DNA of 64,000 nt from Nitrosotalea devaniterrae (GTDB taxonomy: Archaea > Thermoproteota > Nitrososphaeria > Nitrososphaerales > Nitrosopumilaceae), in contig LN890280.1 of NCBI GenBank assembly GCA_900065925.1, positions 860,451 to 924,450 of the forward strand. Direction: 5' to 3'. Positions within the stretch are counted from its first letter, which is position 1; each line of letters begins with the position of its first letter. The position numbers and the translations under genes were made by a program. This document shows positions 1-9,395 of this stretch, one piece after another. The notes below the pieces were generated by a model. The model was not told where the DNA came from and did no database searches. It saw nothing but the letters and a program-made list of their open reading frames with translations.

Positions 1-342
1 CAAACAGCCGTTACCGCAGCAAACTTTCAATCTCAGCTAACATACACTGGAACTACAGGTACTGGACTCATGAAGAGCTTTGCCTCGGGAGCACCAACTG
101 GATGTACAACTGCCACCACTCAATTCTATATCAACGAATTTGGTTTGGGTAGTAGCAATCCTACAGTGTGTTTCACGCAAGCATCTGGTCCAATTTCATT
201 GAAGCCAGGTGATAGAGCCATAGTGTATTTCCAAGTGCCAAATGGCATATTGAGTACAGTGGATGCAGGTTCCCAAAGTAGTGTTGCAGTATATGCTGGT
301 AGTGTAGGTGCACCGCAGTCTGTTACTGTAGAAAGCAAATAG
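1..342 (+). CDS. pilin-like surface protein, C-terminal part (5' end outside window)
   Basis: The frame is open from base 1 to the TAG at 340-342, so this is the end of a gene that begins upstream; an internal ATG at 70 is not needed as a start. The visible ~113 residues are rich in Thr, Ser, Gly, Val and Ala, with a Cys pair and an alternating beta pattern ending in VTVESK, like the C-terminal beta domain of archaeal type IV pilins or archaellin-like proteins. The next gene is a secretion ATPase followed by a TadC-like platform, which supports a pilin. The N-terminal class III signal cannot be seen, so the call rests on composition and context. Confidence 0.55.
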   Translation, partial: QTAVTAANFQSQLTYTGTTGTGLMKSFASGAPTGCTTATTQFYINEFGLGSSNPTVCFTQASGPISLKPGDRAIVYFQVPNGILSTVDAGSQSSVAVYAGSVGAPQSVTVESK

Positions 343-366
343 AGGGGGTTTAAAAAAATGCCCAAC

Positions 367-386
367 TTCTCTTCTTTTTTATTTTT
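367..386 (+). terminator. T-rich tract after the pilin-like gene
   Basis: A pyrimidine run (TTCTTTTTTATTTTT) follows the pilin-like stop codon. T tracts end transcription in archaea. It lies only ~13 bases before the next start, so it may only weaken read-through and make pilin mRNA more abundant than the assembly genes. A GGTGA ribosome site for the next gene sits immediately after it. Confidence 0.45.
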
Positions 387-398
387 GGTGACTAGCAA

Positions 399-1949
399 AT
401 GAAAGACAGATCAAAAAAATCTCAAGAAATTGAAACTTTTCTGGAACGTCAAATAATTGATGAAGGTCAAAGTCAGATTCCATTTGGTTATGAAATTGTA
501 AAAAAATATCCATTACAGCCTCCATTTAGTTATGCGAATATATTGTATAATAAAGAAAAATCCACATATCTTTATTTTGTAGATGAATTACGTCTAAACA
601 GGGAAGACACAACAATCTTTCAAACACTCTACAAACTCATTGAAGAAAGTCTTGAATCTCCATCAAAATCTGATGGCAGTCAAAATTTTGAAGATCATTT
701 GAATAAAATCCTCAAGGATAATGAAAAGATGTTTCTAAATCACTCTAGTATGAGTAGTATGGAGAAGGTGAAATATTATTTGAAACGCGATATTGTGGGA
801 TTTGGCCTGATAGATCCAATAATGCATGATGTAAATATTGAGGATGTAAGCTGCAGTGGAACTGACAAACCCATTTTCATATGGCATCGAAATTATGACA
901 GCATCCCAACAAATATCCAGTATGCATCAAATGAACAATTAAATTCATTTGTTTCTAGAATTGTGTTTCGAGCTGGAAAACATATCAGTACTGCATTTCC
1001 AATATCGGATTTGGCATTACAAGGAAATCATAGAATCTCAGTTCTATATCAAAAGGAAGTAACTCCCAAAGGAACTAGTTTTACAATACGAAAATTCAGA
1101 GAAGATCCTTATACTGTAATTGACCTGATAAAATTTGGAACAATAAGCATTTCAATTGCAGCATATTTGTGGATGCTGGTAGAAGCAAAACAGTCTTTTA
1201 TAATAATAGGCTCAACTGGAAGTGGAAAGACTACAATACTTAACGCAATCACGGGTCTTGTTCACCCTGACTATAAAATTTTCTCAGTAGAAGATGTTGC
1301 AGAAATCAACATCAATCATGAAAACTGGTTCACTCTGGTTTCAAGAAGTGGGTTTGGTTTGAGTGGGGAAGGTGAAATAGGAATGTATGATTTGATAAAG
1401 GCCGGAGTACGACATAGGCCTGACTATATTGTAGTGGGAGAAATCAGAGGCTCTGAGGCGTATGTCATGTTTCAAGCCATGGCTACAGGTCACGGTGGTT
1501 TGTGTACCATGCACGCAGATGGTCTTGAATCTGCAATAAAGAGATTGCAACAAAAACCAATGGATATTCCGCCTGCATATATTTCTCTAATGAACTGCGC
1601 CGTAGTCATAAAGAGAGTAAAAGAAAGTTCTACGGGCCAGAGCAGCAGAAGAGCAATTGCGGTATCAGAAATAATATCTTCCAGTAATTCACATGCAGCT
1701 TTTTCATGGAACCCAAAAACTGATAATTTTGATGATAATCTAAAAGATAGCAATCTGTTCAAAAAAATGGCAGATGCGTCAGGTCGTGATCTAAACGAAC
1801 TGCTTGAGGAACATGAAAAAAGAATCATGATTCTCAAATGGATGCTTGAAAATGATATTAGAAATTATAGAAAAGTAGCTGAAGTGGTTGGAAAATATTA
1901 TCGAGATCCCGAATCATTATTACAAAAAATAGAATTAGGAAATGTCTAA
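399..1949 (+). CDS. type IV pilus assembly ATPase (GspE/VirB11/TadA-like)
   Basis: Cytoplasmic secretion ATPase that would power pilin polymerisation. Of 516 residues, the N-terminal ~200 form a variable domain. Walker A GSTGSGKT is at 271-278, the acidic Asp-box/Walker B region DYIVVGEIRG at 342-351, and the His-box TGHGGLCTMHAD at 363-374, all diagnostic of the PilT/VirB11 superfamily. The ATG follows a GGTGA ribosome site. The TadC-like gene begins directly after its stop codon, giving the usual ATPase-platform pair. It is a distant relative of the ArlI encoded at 10907-12577 but lies in its own pilus locus, so an adhesion pilus rather than the archaellum is inferred. Confidence 0.9.
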   Translation: MKDRSKKSQEIETFLERQIIDEGQSQIPFGYEIVKKYPLQPPFSYANILYNKEKSTYLYFVDELRLNREDTTIFQTLYKLIEESLESPSKSDGSQNFEDHLNKILKDNEKMFLNHSSMSSMEKVKYYLKRDIVGFGLIDPIMHDVNIEDVSCSGTDKPIFIWHRNYDSIPTNIQYASNEQLNSFVSRIVFRAGKHISTAFPISDLALQGNHRISVLYQKEVTPKGTSFTIRKFREDPYTVIDLIKFGTISISIAAYLWMLVEAKQSFIIIGSTGSGKTTILNAITGLVHPDYKIFSVEDVAEININHENWFTLVSRSGFGLSGEGEIGMYDLIKAGVRHRPDYIVVGEIRGSEAYVMFQAMATGHGGLCTMHADGLESAIKRLQQKPMDIPPAYISLMNCAVVIKRVKESSTGQSSRRAIAVSEIISSSNSHAAFSWNPKTDNFDDNLKDSNLFKKMADASGRDLNELLEEHEKRIMILKWMLENDIRNYRKVAEVVGKYYRDPESLLQKIELGNV

Positions 1950-3416
1950 ATGATTTCACTAAAAAAACTTGATCAGGCAGATTACGAAAAAAAACAAAAT
2001 AAAAAGATAGACAGAGAGTTACCATATTTTATTACCATAATGTCGCTTCTTGCTTCCAGTGGACTTGGTCCTTATACTATGTTGCAGAAAATAAAAGAAA
2101 TCAATCTTTTACCTATCATCCAGGGAGAAATAGTTAAAATTCTAAAAAGAATTGATTTGCTAGGAATAGACCCGCTTACTGCCCTAGACCAAGCAAAGGA
2201 CAGGCCATCTTCCAAGGCATTAGGTGAATTTCTGAGTGGATATGTTTCTGCCATCCAAAGTGGTGGTAATGTGGTCAATTATTTAAAAAGCAAAATGACT
2301 GGTTCATACGATAGACTTGAAAATGTAGAAAAACAATCTGTTGAAAAACTCAGCGGTGTAGTTCATGGATGGCTTACCATGCAAATAGTCATACTGGCAG
2401 TCTTTATACTGGTAGCAGCAATGGGTTCAAATCCTCTTAGTAGTTCAGGTGATAATGCTCCTTCACAACCACCTTATGCGTTGCTGTTCTTTTCACCTGT
2501 AGTTTCTATTGGATTTATGAAAATGGTGCAAAAAATGAACTATTCTAATATTCCAGAACTTGAAGTAAAAAAAATTCTAAAGTTTGCATTACCACCTGTT
2601 CTAATTGGAATAATTCTTGTCGCAACTGGTTTGTTCTCTAACATGCATGCTAATGCCTATATTTTGGGAATATCTCTGGTGATTGCATCCATCTGGCCTT
2701 CTATAACATTTAAAAAAATCTATATCACAAATCTTCATGCCGAAGAGGCAACACCTCAAATTTTACGAGATATCACTGAAGCAAGAAAGGCTGGAATGGG
2801 ACCTGAAAAATGTATAGTTCATGCATGTAAAAGAAAAGACTTCAAATCGTTTAATGTTATAGCAAATACTATTGCAAACAAACTTGAATGGGGTATTCCA
2901 CTGTTCAATATTTTTGAAACACTTGAAAAAGAAATCAAAAATTTTCAAGTATTGGTGAGCTTTAGAATATTGTTTGAAATAATATCTTCTGGAGGGGGGA
3001 ATGTGAATACTCTTGACTCTTTGACTGATGCAAGTGAAAAAATTCGTAATATTACAAAAAATAAACGTGACATGTTACAGCCATATGTTATAGTTGGTTT
3101 TATGCTGATAATTATTACTGGATTTACTACACTACTTACGATAGATTCTTTTTCTGAAATTGATAAAGGAAAAAATATTGTTCATAATGGTATTGAGCAG
3201 TCAGGACAATCAAACTCGTTACTTGAAGTAGTCTCAATCGCTGTTGTAGTTCAAGCCTGGCTTGCCGGTCTTTTTATTGGTAAAATCACTAAAGGAGCTT
3301 ATTCTGGAGGATTTGTGTTTTCCATGTTGCTTACCATTGTGACTCTGATCTCAATTGGCATGATACAGTTACACGTGATCAACATTGGGTCTATACTCTC
3401 CAAACCCTCATCATAG
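1950..3416 (+). CDS. pilus platform membrane protein, TadC/PilC/ArlJ-like
   Basis: Polytopic inner platform protein of 488 residues with two T2SSF-type helical domains (about 22-140 and 268-375). Each is followed by membrane helices, near 143-160, 175-190, 212-228 and 236-253, then 378-396, 426-443 and 453-472. The family anchors the pilus rod and couples to the ATPase. The ATG starts on the base after the ATPase stop, so the two genes are almost certainly cotranscribed. It is a separate paralogue of ArlJ at 9396-10910. Confidence 0.85.
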   Translation: MISLKKLDQADYEKKQNKKIDRELPYFITIMSLLASSGLGPYTMLQKIKEINLLPIIQGEIVKILKRIDLLGIDPLTALDQAKDRPSSKALGEFLSGYVSAIQSGGNVVNYLKSKMTGSYDRLENVEKQSVEKLSGVVHGWLTMQIVILAVFILVAAMGSNPLSSSGDNAPSQPPYALLFFSPVVSIGFMKMVQKMNYSNIPELEVKKILKFALPPVLIGIILVATGLFSNMHANAYILGISLVIASIWPSITFKKIYITNLHAEEATPQILRDITEARKAGMGPEKCIVHACKRKDFKSFNVIANTIANKLEWGIPLFNIFETLEKEIKNFQVLVSFRILFEIISSGGGNVNTLDSLTDASEKIRNITKNKRDMLQPYVIVGFMLIIITGFTTLLTIDSFSEIDKGKNIVHNGIEQSGQSNSLLEVVSIAVVVQAWLAGLFIGKITKGAYSGGFVFSMLLTIVTLISIGMIQLHVINIGSILSKPSS

Positions 3417-3476
3417 TATGTCATAAAAAAAGTCATACCTGATCTTATATTGAATTTTAAGTCAGGTACTGATAAT

Positions 3477-5882
3477 TTGAAATACCTATTATTGCTGGTG
3501 TTTATGTCATTCATACTAATTCCGGCATATGCCGATGTCTCTGCTCCTGCAAATCTGGGGATGAAGATAATTCCTGGAAAAATTGTAGAAAATTCAGAAG
3601 GTGTTATAGAGGTTTATTCAACAACTGGTGATATTCCAGTTGACAAATTAATTGCAACATCGTCTGATCCTTCAATAGTGCAAGTATTGGGTATTGAGCA
3701 AGATGAAACTCATATGATATCTAATGTAAAAATAAAGGCTTTTGCTGCAGGTGATGTCAAGATTGCACTTGCAGCACCCGGATTTGCTTCAAATGAGTTT
3801 GATCTAACTATCTACACCAATTCTAATATGGCAACAAAATTAATGATAAAAGCAACTCCATCTATATACGCAACAAATGGTCCGGTATATGGTTACATTG
3901 CAGTAGAAAGTACCAATAACAATGATGTTCCAACCCCTGTGACATCTGATATGGTTGTATCAATATCCACATCTGATAATAACATTGTAACACCAAAAGA
4001 TGATGCTCTTATAATAAAGAAAGGCGAATATTATGCCACTGGATCAATTGTGGTAACCGGTGCAGGTACTGCACAGATATCTGCCTCCTCAACTTCTATG
4101 CAATCAGTATCAACATCAGTTGTTGTTAATAATATTAATTCTCAAAATACTATACAGCTCTATGTTTATCCAAAAACAATTAATGCTTATGCAGCTTCAT
4201 CTGCGTATGCTGTTGTACAACTACATGACGAATCTGGAAATCCAGTTCTAGCAAAAAATGACATTCCTGTAAAGGTGCAAATAACAAATGCTAGCGGTAT
4301 TAGTACCATTAACACTAGTCGAGAAAGTCCGCTATTTCAAATTGGAGAGCAAGCAGTGATAAAAAAAGGGACTTATTGGGCATATGTACCAATTGAAGTT
4401 ACTGCTGGAACTAGTGGAACTTTTAATGTGGTGGCTTCTGCAACTGGAAGTCTAATTTCACCTCCTGTACAATTGACTAGTAATACTAACAACACCTTAC
4501 TTGATACCAAATCTGCTAGACTGGACTCTCTTCCAATTCTTGCCACTGGTCAAAAAGAACTTGTAGGTGTCATACATCTTGAAGATCCATCCGGTCAAAT
4601 GCTTATCGCAAAGGATAATCTGAAAATTGAAATTGACTCTTCTGATCCATCCGTTGTTTCAATCTCTGATGTACCGATGGATAGAGGTTCACAATCTGCA
4701 CTAGTATTTGCACAAGTTGGCAAAACCGCAAATCCTGTAACTCTTGATGTTGTTACCGATAATCCACAAATTGTAACCCAGTCAATAAGCTCAGTTCCAA
4801 TAGATTCCATTTCCTTAAAGGCAGAATCATTACTTCCAAAAGTTCTAACACATACAAAAATTCCGATTGCTTACTATCTTACAAAGGCCGACGCTCTTAG
4901 TTTTTCTACTGATGAATTACAATTAATGGTCTCACCATCTGACTCTATCCAGACAGGAACACTGTCCATACACAAAGATGTACCAATTCTGATATCTAAT
5001 GGCGTTCTACTAAAAGACGGTACACAGAATCTATCTGTAATATCTCCAGTTTTTTCCTCCACTTTTTCAATAGAGGGCATATCTGATAATCCTAAATCAA
5101 TAGAGTTTGATTATCCTGAAAAAATCACAGCTGGACTTCAAAATACGTTTTCAATTGAATTGTTGGACGGTCAACAAATACCGGCATATGCTGATCATGA
5201 CATAACAATAAAACTTGTCTCAAATGACCCAACAATCATTGAAATGCCAGACAGTGTGAAAATTAACAGCGGATCGTATTTTACTACATTTAATGTTCAT
5301 GCAAAAAGTGAAGGTACATCAGAAATTGCACTTCTTGCAAATGAAATCCCATTATCAAAATTTGATGTCAGTGTGATAAGTATCACACCTGATGTAAATA
5401 TTCAAGCAGCAGATTTTGGAGAGTCAGGTGTTCCAATATCTGCTGAAATAACTGCTACATACAAACAAGTTCCACTAAAAGATCTTAAAGTTGACTGGAC
5501 AGTTGATGGTGCAAAAATTCAAAGTATGGATTCTGATGTACATTCTGATGGAACTGCAAAAATGACTTTCATTGCTGATAGTCCTGGACAGGTTCACATT
5601 GGAGCAAGTGTCTCAGGTGGATTATACCAGGTGACCACGTCTTCAAAAGATATCACAATTAATGCTCCCCTTGCAAGTACCCCATCTGAAAATGTTCCAA
5701 AAAATAATCTATCGATATTAGGCAGTATTGATCCATTGATGCTAGTTATACCATTGGTTGCAGGAATTGGAATACTGATCTTTAAGAAAAGAGAAATGTT
5801 TGAAGAAATATCTGAAAAAATTAATCTATCAGAAATGATTACGGGATTAAAAGATAAAGTATCACGTGTAAAGGAAAATTAG
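3477..5882 (+). CDS. large Ig-like secreted surface protein with C-terminal membrane anchor (copy 1)
   Basis: About 801 residues. The signal peptide is a run of Leu/Val/Phe ending PAYADV. A series of beta-rich Ig-like modules follows, with recurring 'KKGxYYATG / KKGTYWAY' motifs, then a single membrane helix near the C-terminus (MLVIPLVAGIGILIF) and a charged cytoplasmic tail. I chose the TTG at 3477 because it aligns with the TTG start of the paralogue at 43136-45550 and follows an AGGTA-like ribosome site; an in-frame TTG at 3450 would add nine residues. It lies between the pilus platform gene and a prepilin peptidase, so a cell-surface role linked to pili is plausible. It is neither a pilin nor an enzyme. 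Confidence 0.75.
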   Translation: MKYLLLLVFMSFILIPAYADVSAPANLGMKIIPGKIVENSEGVIEVYSTTGDIPVDKLIATSSDPSIVQVLGIEQDETHMISNVKIKAFAAGDVKIALAAPGFASNEFDLTIYTNSNMATKLMIKATPSIYATNGPVYGYIAVESTNNNDVPTPVTSDMVVSISTSDNNIVTPKDDALIIKKGEYYATGSIVVTGAGTAQISASSTSMQSVSTSVVVNNINSQNTIQLYVYPKTINAYAASSAYAVVQLHDESGNPVLAKNDIPVKVQITNASGISTINTSRESPLFQIGEQAVIKKGTYWAYVPIEVTAGTSGTFNVVASATGSLISPPVQLTSNTNNTLLDTKSARLDSLPILATGQKELVGVIHLEDPSGQMLIAKDNLKIEIDSSDPSVVSISDVPMDRGSQSALVFAQVGKTANPVTLDVVTDNPQIVTQSISSVPIDSISLKAESLLPKVLTHTKIPIAYYLTKADALSFSTDELQLMVSPSDSIQTGTLSIHKDVPILISNGVLLKDGTQNLSVISPVFSSTFSIEGISDNPKSIEFDYPEKITAGLQNTFSIELLDGQQIPAYADHDITIKLVSNDPTIIEMPDSVKINSGSYFTTFNVHAKSEGTSEIALLANEIPLSKFDVSVISITPDVNIQAADFGESGVPISAEITATYKQVPLKDLKVDWTVDGAKIQSMDSDVHSDGTAKMTFIADSPGQVHIGASVSGGLYQVTTSSKDITINAPLASTPSENVPKNNLSILGSIDPLMLVIPLVAGIGILIFKKREMFEEISEKINLSEMITGLKDKVSRVKEN

Positions 5883-6127
5883 GATGCCGTGAGTGACTTG
5901 ACATATGTAACATGTCTTAAAAATCCGTTACCAGTTTTCTCATTGCGGATTAGCATGAATAACGAAAAATATCCTTCAAAGAATGTCATCGAGTTTTGGA
6001 TGATGTTTTGATGTATTACTTGAAATGTGGTCAAAATTACCACACTTGTTACTACCGCCAGAATTATGGTATAGTATGTGGTATATCCTCGAATCTTTGG
6101 ATTGTGAAAAGATGGCAAAAATTTCAT
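5879..6127 (-). CDS. possible small single-span membrane protein
   Basis: An 82-codon frame with an ATG start, a basic N-terminus (KIRGYTTYY) and a good hydrophobic helix (IILAVVTSVVILTTF). It converges on the surface-protein gene with a 4-base overlap of the stops. The positive-inside pattern is the only support; I recognise no family. The opposite strand has a competing 76-codon frame (5996-6226) of unlikely composition. The rest of the ~340-base gap to the peptidase gene shows nothing else. Confidence 0.35.
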   Translation of the reverse strand: MKFLPSFHNPKIRGYTTYYTIILAVVTSVVILTTFQVIHQNIIQNSMTFFEGYFSLFMLIRNEKTGNGFLRHVTYVKSLTAS

Positions 6128-6219
6128 GTTCTTTTTTCTCGATCTCTTGGATATAAGATTGGTCTTCCAATTTTGGAAATTGCATTATACATCTATTATG
6201 TGCCTGGAGAGAAAGCGAA

Positions 6220-6921
6220 TTGTTAGACGGTTTTTTTGATCTCAATGTTGTGAGAATTCTAGTATCCTTGGTCATGCTTGGATTGGCATCTGTAATAGAT
6301 CTTAAAAAAAGAGAAATTAATGACAAGTTGTGGATTGGTTTCTCAGGGGTGGCAGTGTTATTGTTGTTTATCAATCCTAATTTCTGGTTTGATCTAAAAA
6401 CTATGGGCTTGTCACTGATCGTAGCTCCTGTTGCTCTGATACTGTGGAGATTTGGAATCTTTGGAGGGGCAGATGCATTGTGCTTGATAGTCCTTGCCGG
6501 TCTTGCTCCTCTGTCTAGCTTGACTTCATCTCCGATATCTCCCTTTACCACGCTTGAAAATGCTGCAATTCTTACTGTAATTCCACTTTTTATCAATTTG
6601 GCAAGAAATGTGGTATCTGTCATTCGTGGTAATGACATATTCAATGGTATTGAAGAATCAAGTTTGAAAAAAATAGTAGCAATGTTTGTTGGATATAGAA
6701 CAAAGGATCCAAGACACAGCTTTTGCATTGAACAGATAATAGATGGAAAACGACACCTTGATTTTTCACTAAAACATGCAGAGAAAACATCATTCTGTCA
6801 TGAGTCAGATGTATGGGTTACACCAGGTTTACCTTATGTGTTGTACATAACAGGAGGTTTCATAATTCAGATTATATATGGCGATTTAATTTTGAGGCTA
6901 ATACACTCTCCGGTACTTTAG
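6220..6921 (+). CDS. prepilin/pre-archaellin peptidase, A24 family (copy 1)
   Basis: Membrane aspartic peptidase that cleaves class III signal peptides of pilins and archaellins. The 233 residues are mostly hydrophobic, with the two expected aspartates: D27 in ASVIDLKKREI and D85 in FGGAD, the archaeal form of the GxGD motif. A C-terminal soluble stretch carries WVTPGLPYV, then a last membrane helix. The TTG start is supported by alignment with the paralogue at 47359-48051, which has the same layout and tail motif. Its place at the end of the pilus genes suggests pilin processing; either copy could serve the archaellins. Confidence 0.85.
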   Translation: MLDGFFDLNVVRILVSLVMLGLASVIDLKKREINDKLWIGFSGVAVLLLFINPNFWFDLKTMGLSLIVAPVALILWRFGIFGGADALCLIVLAGLAPLSSLTSSPISPFTTLENAAILTVIPLFINLARNVVSVIRGNDIFNGIEESSLKKIVAMFVGYRTKDPRHSFCIEQIIDGKRHLDFSLKHAEKTSFCHESDVWVTPGLPYVLYITGGFIIQIIYGDLILRLIHSPVL

Positions 6922-6960
6922 ATCTGATTATTTTTTTATTGTGCTGAAAACTTAGTTTTG

Positions 6961-7830
6961 TTACTTGTTATTTTTTGATTTAAAATATCGAGAATTTGAC
7001 CAAATGTAGCCAAATAATAATTTCAACGTATATGTCATGGAATAAGAGTTTGTCCACATGGCTAACATGTTCTGTGAAGTTTCATTAGTTTTCTTTATGA
7101 ATAATATTACTTCATCATCATCTTTTATGATGAAACACAAATCCTCTTTAATTTTTTGTGGCATTCTTTTTACTTTATTTCTCAGAGAATCTGAAAAAAT
7201 GTACTCTGTTTTACTTGAAGATGATGAAACGAGTTGCACATCTACTTTGGAGTCTTTCAATAGCTCTAGAAGGCCTGCATGATAGAATTTCATCAAGTCT
7301 TTTTCTGTAGCAAGCATTAGGATGGATTTTTTTGCATTTGTAACAACTTCACTTATTTTACCAGACATCTGGTTTAGACCTTGTAAAATTTGGAATTTTC
7401 CATCACTTACTTCTTCTTTGTTTATTCCAAAATGAGGTAAAGTTTTCCAGAGTGCTACTATGTCTCGCTCTTTATTTTCTAGATTCTTGACTCGTTCCTT
7501 CTCTGTATTGATCAAAATATTTATGGCAGTATCAAGCGGTGACGCAATGAATTTAATTGGATGCTGAAAAGATGCCGACACCAAGCCCCTGTTTTGTAAG
7601 TTTGTCAATAAGTGATAGGTTTCAGTTCTTGGCACTTTGAGGGCGTTGCTCACTTGGGTGGCTGTGCTTGAACCATTCTTTTCTAAAAACAGAAAAACTT
7701 TTGATTGGTTTGAAGTTAATCCAAATTTTGACAATTCATTTTTAATTTTATCATATAATACTTCGTGTTCACTTGGCTGTATGTTTAACATGGCCTCTGA
7801 AATTGAAATGTTTGTTGTATCCATTGTCAT
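6961..7830 (-). CDS. TrmB-family transcription regulator (copy 1)
   Basis: 289 residues. A winged helix-turn-helix at about 30-95 (LTSNQSKVFLFL, STATQVSNALKVPRTETY, LLTNLQNRGLV) is of the TrmB type. A coiled linker follows (about 105-135), then a phospholipase-D-like effector domain (ILMLATEKDLMKFYHAGLLELL). TrmB proteins usually sense sugars or other small molecules; no ligand can be deduced here. The gene is convergent with the prepilin peptidase. A second TrmB gene (45675-46487) also sits beside a surface-protein and peptidase pair, suggesting control of surface structures. The second codon group MDTTN is an alternative start. Confidence 0.8.
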   Translation of the reverse strand: MTMDTTNISISEAMLNIQPSEHEVLYDKIKNELSKFGLTSNQSKVFLFLEKNGSSTATQVSNALKVPRTETYHLLTNLQNRGLVSASFQHPIKFIASPLDTAINILINTEKERVKNLENKERDIVALWKTLPHFGINKEEVSDGKFQILQGLNQMSGKISEVVTNAKKSILMLATEKDLMKFYHAGLLELLKDSKVDVQLVSSSSSKTEYIFSDSLRNKVKRMPQKIKEDLCFIIKDDDEVILFIKKTNETSQNMLAMWTNSYSMTYTLKLLFGYIWSNSRYFKSKNNK

Positions 7831-7930
7831 GTTACTCTAATACAATTAGCACTCTTTAGGGATCTGTGTGTAATGGGATATTACACATGTAAAACACCAT
7901 TATCGTATTGTCATGTGAAAAATTTGATAA

Positions 7931-8563
7931 TCATGGAACATGAGTTATTAAGTTTTGAAAATGCAAACTAAAGATACTGCTGTTATCAAGATATTCTTTT
8001 GTTAGTTGAACTTGCACTAGGACTTTGTTCTTTTTTACATGAATCTGAATATTGTCAAACACTGGGCGGTATTTGTTTATGGTTCTTCCATCTTCTGTAG
8101 ACTCGTATCCATTAATTATTAATAGTCCGTTTTGGATGAGGCTGTTGACTTTTCGATATCCTGACGTCTGGGGGATTTTGCAAATCTCCAAGATCTCTGA
8201 AATTATTCTTGGTTTGTCTAGAACTGCATTCAAAATATTCTTTTTATCATCATCGCCTATTGCTTCAAGTATTATTCTGTTGATGTATGAATCTTCAATG
8301 GTTATCAGTTCCTTATCTCCTACTTTGCTTTGCTGGACTGATATTATGTGTTGTAGTAACTGTCTTTCCATTCCTTTTGCTCCGTCACCAAAACATTCTT
8401 TGAAGATCAGATCTAATTTTGGAAAATCACTGGATACTTGAGTCAAATTTATACCAAATTTTTCAGATATTCTATCTTCAATTTTTTCTAATGTACTCTG
8501 ACCGAGATTTTTCTTTATTATGTGTACTAGGGCTTTCCCTATGAGGGAGTCAAATCCGGACAT
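7931..8563 (-). CDS. winged-helix regulator with N-terminal helical domain
   Basis: 210 residues. The N-terminal ~90 residues are helical (LVHIIKKNLGQSTLEKIEDRI, then FKECFGDGAKGMERQLLQHI) and recall the small helical output domain found in thaumarchaeal signalling proteins (NitrOD5-like); that match is from memory and tentative. Residues ~105-165 form a winged helix (DDDKKNILNAVLDKPRIISEI, IPQTSGYRKVNSLIQNGLL), followed by a beta-rich tail. Probably a DNA-binding regulator, perhaps for the archaellum or chemotaxis genes nearby; the target is unknown. It is monocistronic on the minus strand. Confidence 0.6.
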   Translation of the reverse strand: MSGFDSLIGKALVHIIKKNLGQSTLEKIEDRISEKFGINLTQVSSDFPKLDLIFKECFGDGAKGMERQLLQHIISVQQSKVGDKELITIEDSYINRIILEAIGDDDKKNILNAVLDKPRIISEILEICKIPQTSGYRKVNSLIQNGLLIINGYESTEDGRTINKYRPVFDNIQIHVKKNKVLVQVQLTKEYLDNSSIFSLHFQNLITHVP

Positions 8564-8917
8564 GCCTTATTTGCAGGTAATTTATTAAAATCAACTTGCA
8601 TGTAATTTTTCTATATGACATCATTACTGGGCTTGTTAGCAGTTGTAAGGTGCAGAATCCGAAAATCTTGTGATTAATGGATACCTGCAATGTAAAATCG
8701 ATTTTAGATGTGGTTTGGAGTCGGATTTTGATGTTAGAGACGTCCATCTTACATATTCTGGTGGTGAAATTTACCGAAAATCTGTCTGTATGTTTGATTA
8801 TATAGTATTAATTTATCTGTGTGATTGACTCATTTTTCATAAACTGGTTTCTAATCTGTTTGTCTGATCTTGACACACTGATTAATATTAGATCATGGAT
8901 GTTCACGATAATGATAT
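8564..8917. other. 354-base intergenic region, divergent promoters
   Basis: It separates the minus-strand winged-helix regulator from the plus-strand response regulator, so it should hold both promoters. An AT-rich TATATAGTATTA stretch near 8799-8811 is a possible TATA element. A 65-codon minus frame here (8550-8747) has no protein-like pattern and is not annotated. Confidence 0.4.
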
Positions 8918-9334
8918 ATGTCTGATGAGGCAAATAGGGAAAAACATACCTATACTGCACTTGTAGTTGATGATGATGAAGATACAGTTAATCTTTTTAC
9001 TGAATTTTTAGAAATCTATGATGTTGCGGTGGTAGGCAAGGCATTTGATGGAAGGCAAGCTGCTCAGATATTCCAAGACATGTCTCCTGATATTATCTTC
9101 TCTGATGTGATGATGCCAGAATATGATGGATTTTATGCACTTGAAAACATCAAGAAAATAAAACCACAAGCAATAATGGTGATGATTACAGGCGATGTGA
9201 GAGCAGATACTATACACAAGCTAGAAAAGTTGGGTGCAGATGCAATAATCTACAAACCATTTGATATGCAATCAGTAATGAAGACAGTCAATAATCTGCT
9301 TGCAAAGACTGTGTGCCCGACATCAAATACATAG
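8918..9334 (+). CDS. stand-alone response regulator receiver (CheY-like)
   Basis: A single receiver domain of 138 residues. The acidic pocket is in VVDDDED (18-22), the phospho-acceptor is D63 (IIFSDVMMPEYDG), the switch Thr is in MITGD (T91), and the conserved Lys is K113 (IYKPF). There is no output domain, so it signals by protein contact. It lies between the regulator pair and the archaellum operon, away from the main che cluster, and might connect another kinase to the motor or a regulator. Confidence 0.85.
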   Translation: MSDEANREKHTYTALVVDDDEDTVNLFTEFLEIYDVAVVGKAFDGRQAAQIFQDMSPDIIFSDVMMPEYDGFYALENIKKIKPQAIMVMITGDVRADTIHKLEKLGADAIIYKPFDMQSVMKTVNNLLAKTVCPTSNT

Positions 9335-9395
9335 ACTCGTAATTATTTTTTACTTGTTACTGTCATTTGTTTGTAATTTCTTTTTTTGAATCTAC

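Noticed and set aside
5996-6226. 76-codon plus-strand frame before the first prepilin peptidase
   Set aside because: Unlikely composition with many Tyr, Cys and Trp; it overlaps the peptidase start and competes with a more plausible minus-strand membrane ORF.
5976-6728. 250-codon minus-strand frame across the prepilin peptidase
   Set aside because: It lies antisense to a clear A24 peptidase with both catalytic aspartates and has no domain pattern.
8550-8747. 65-codon minus frame upstream of the winged-helix regulator
   Set aside because: No motif, overlaps the regulator start, composition typical of intergenic DNA.
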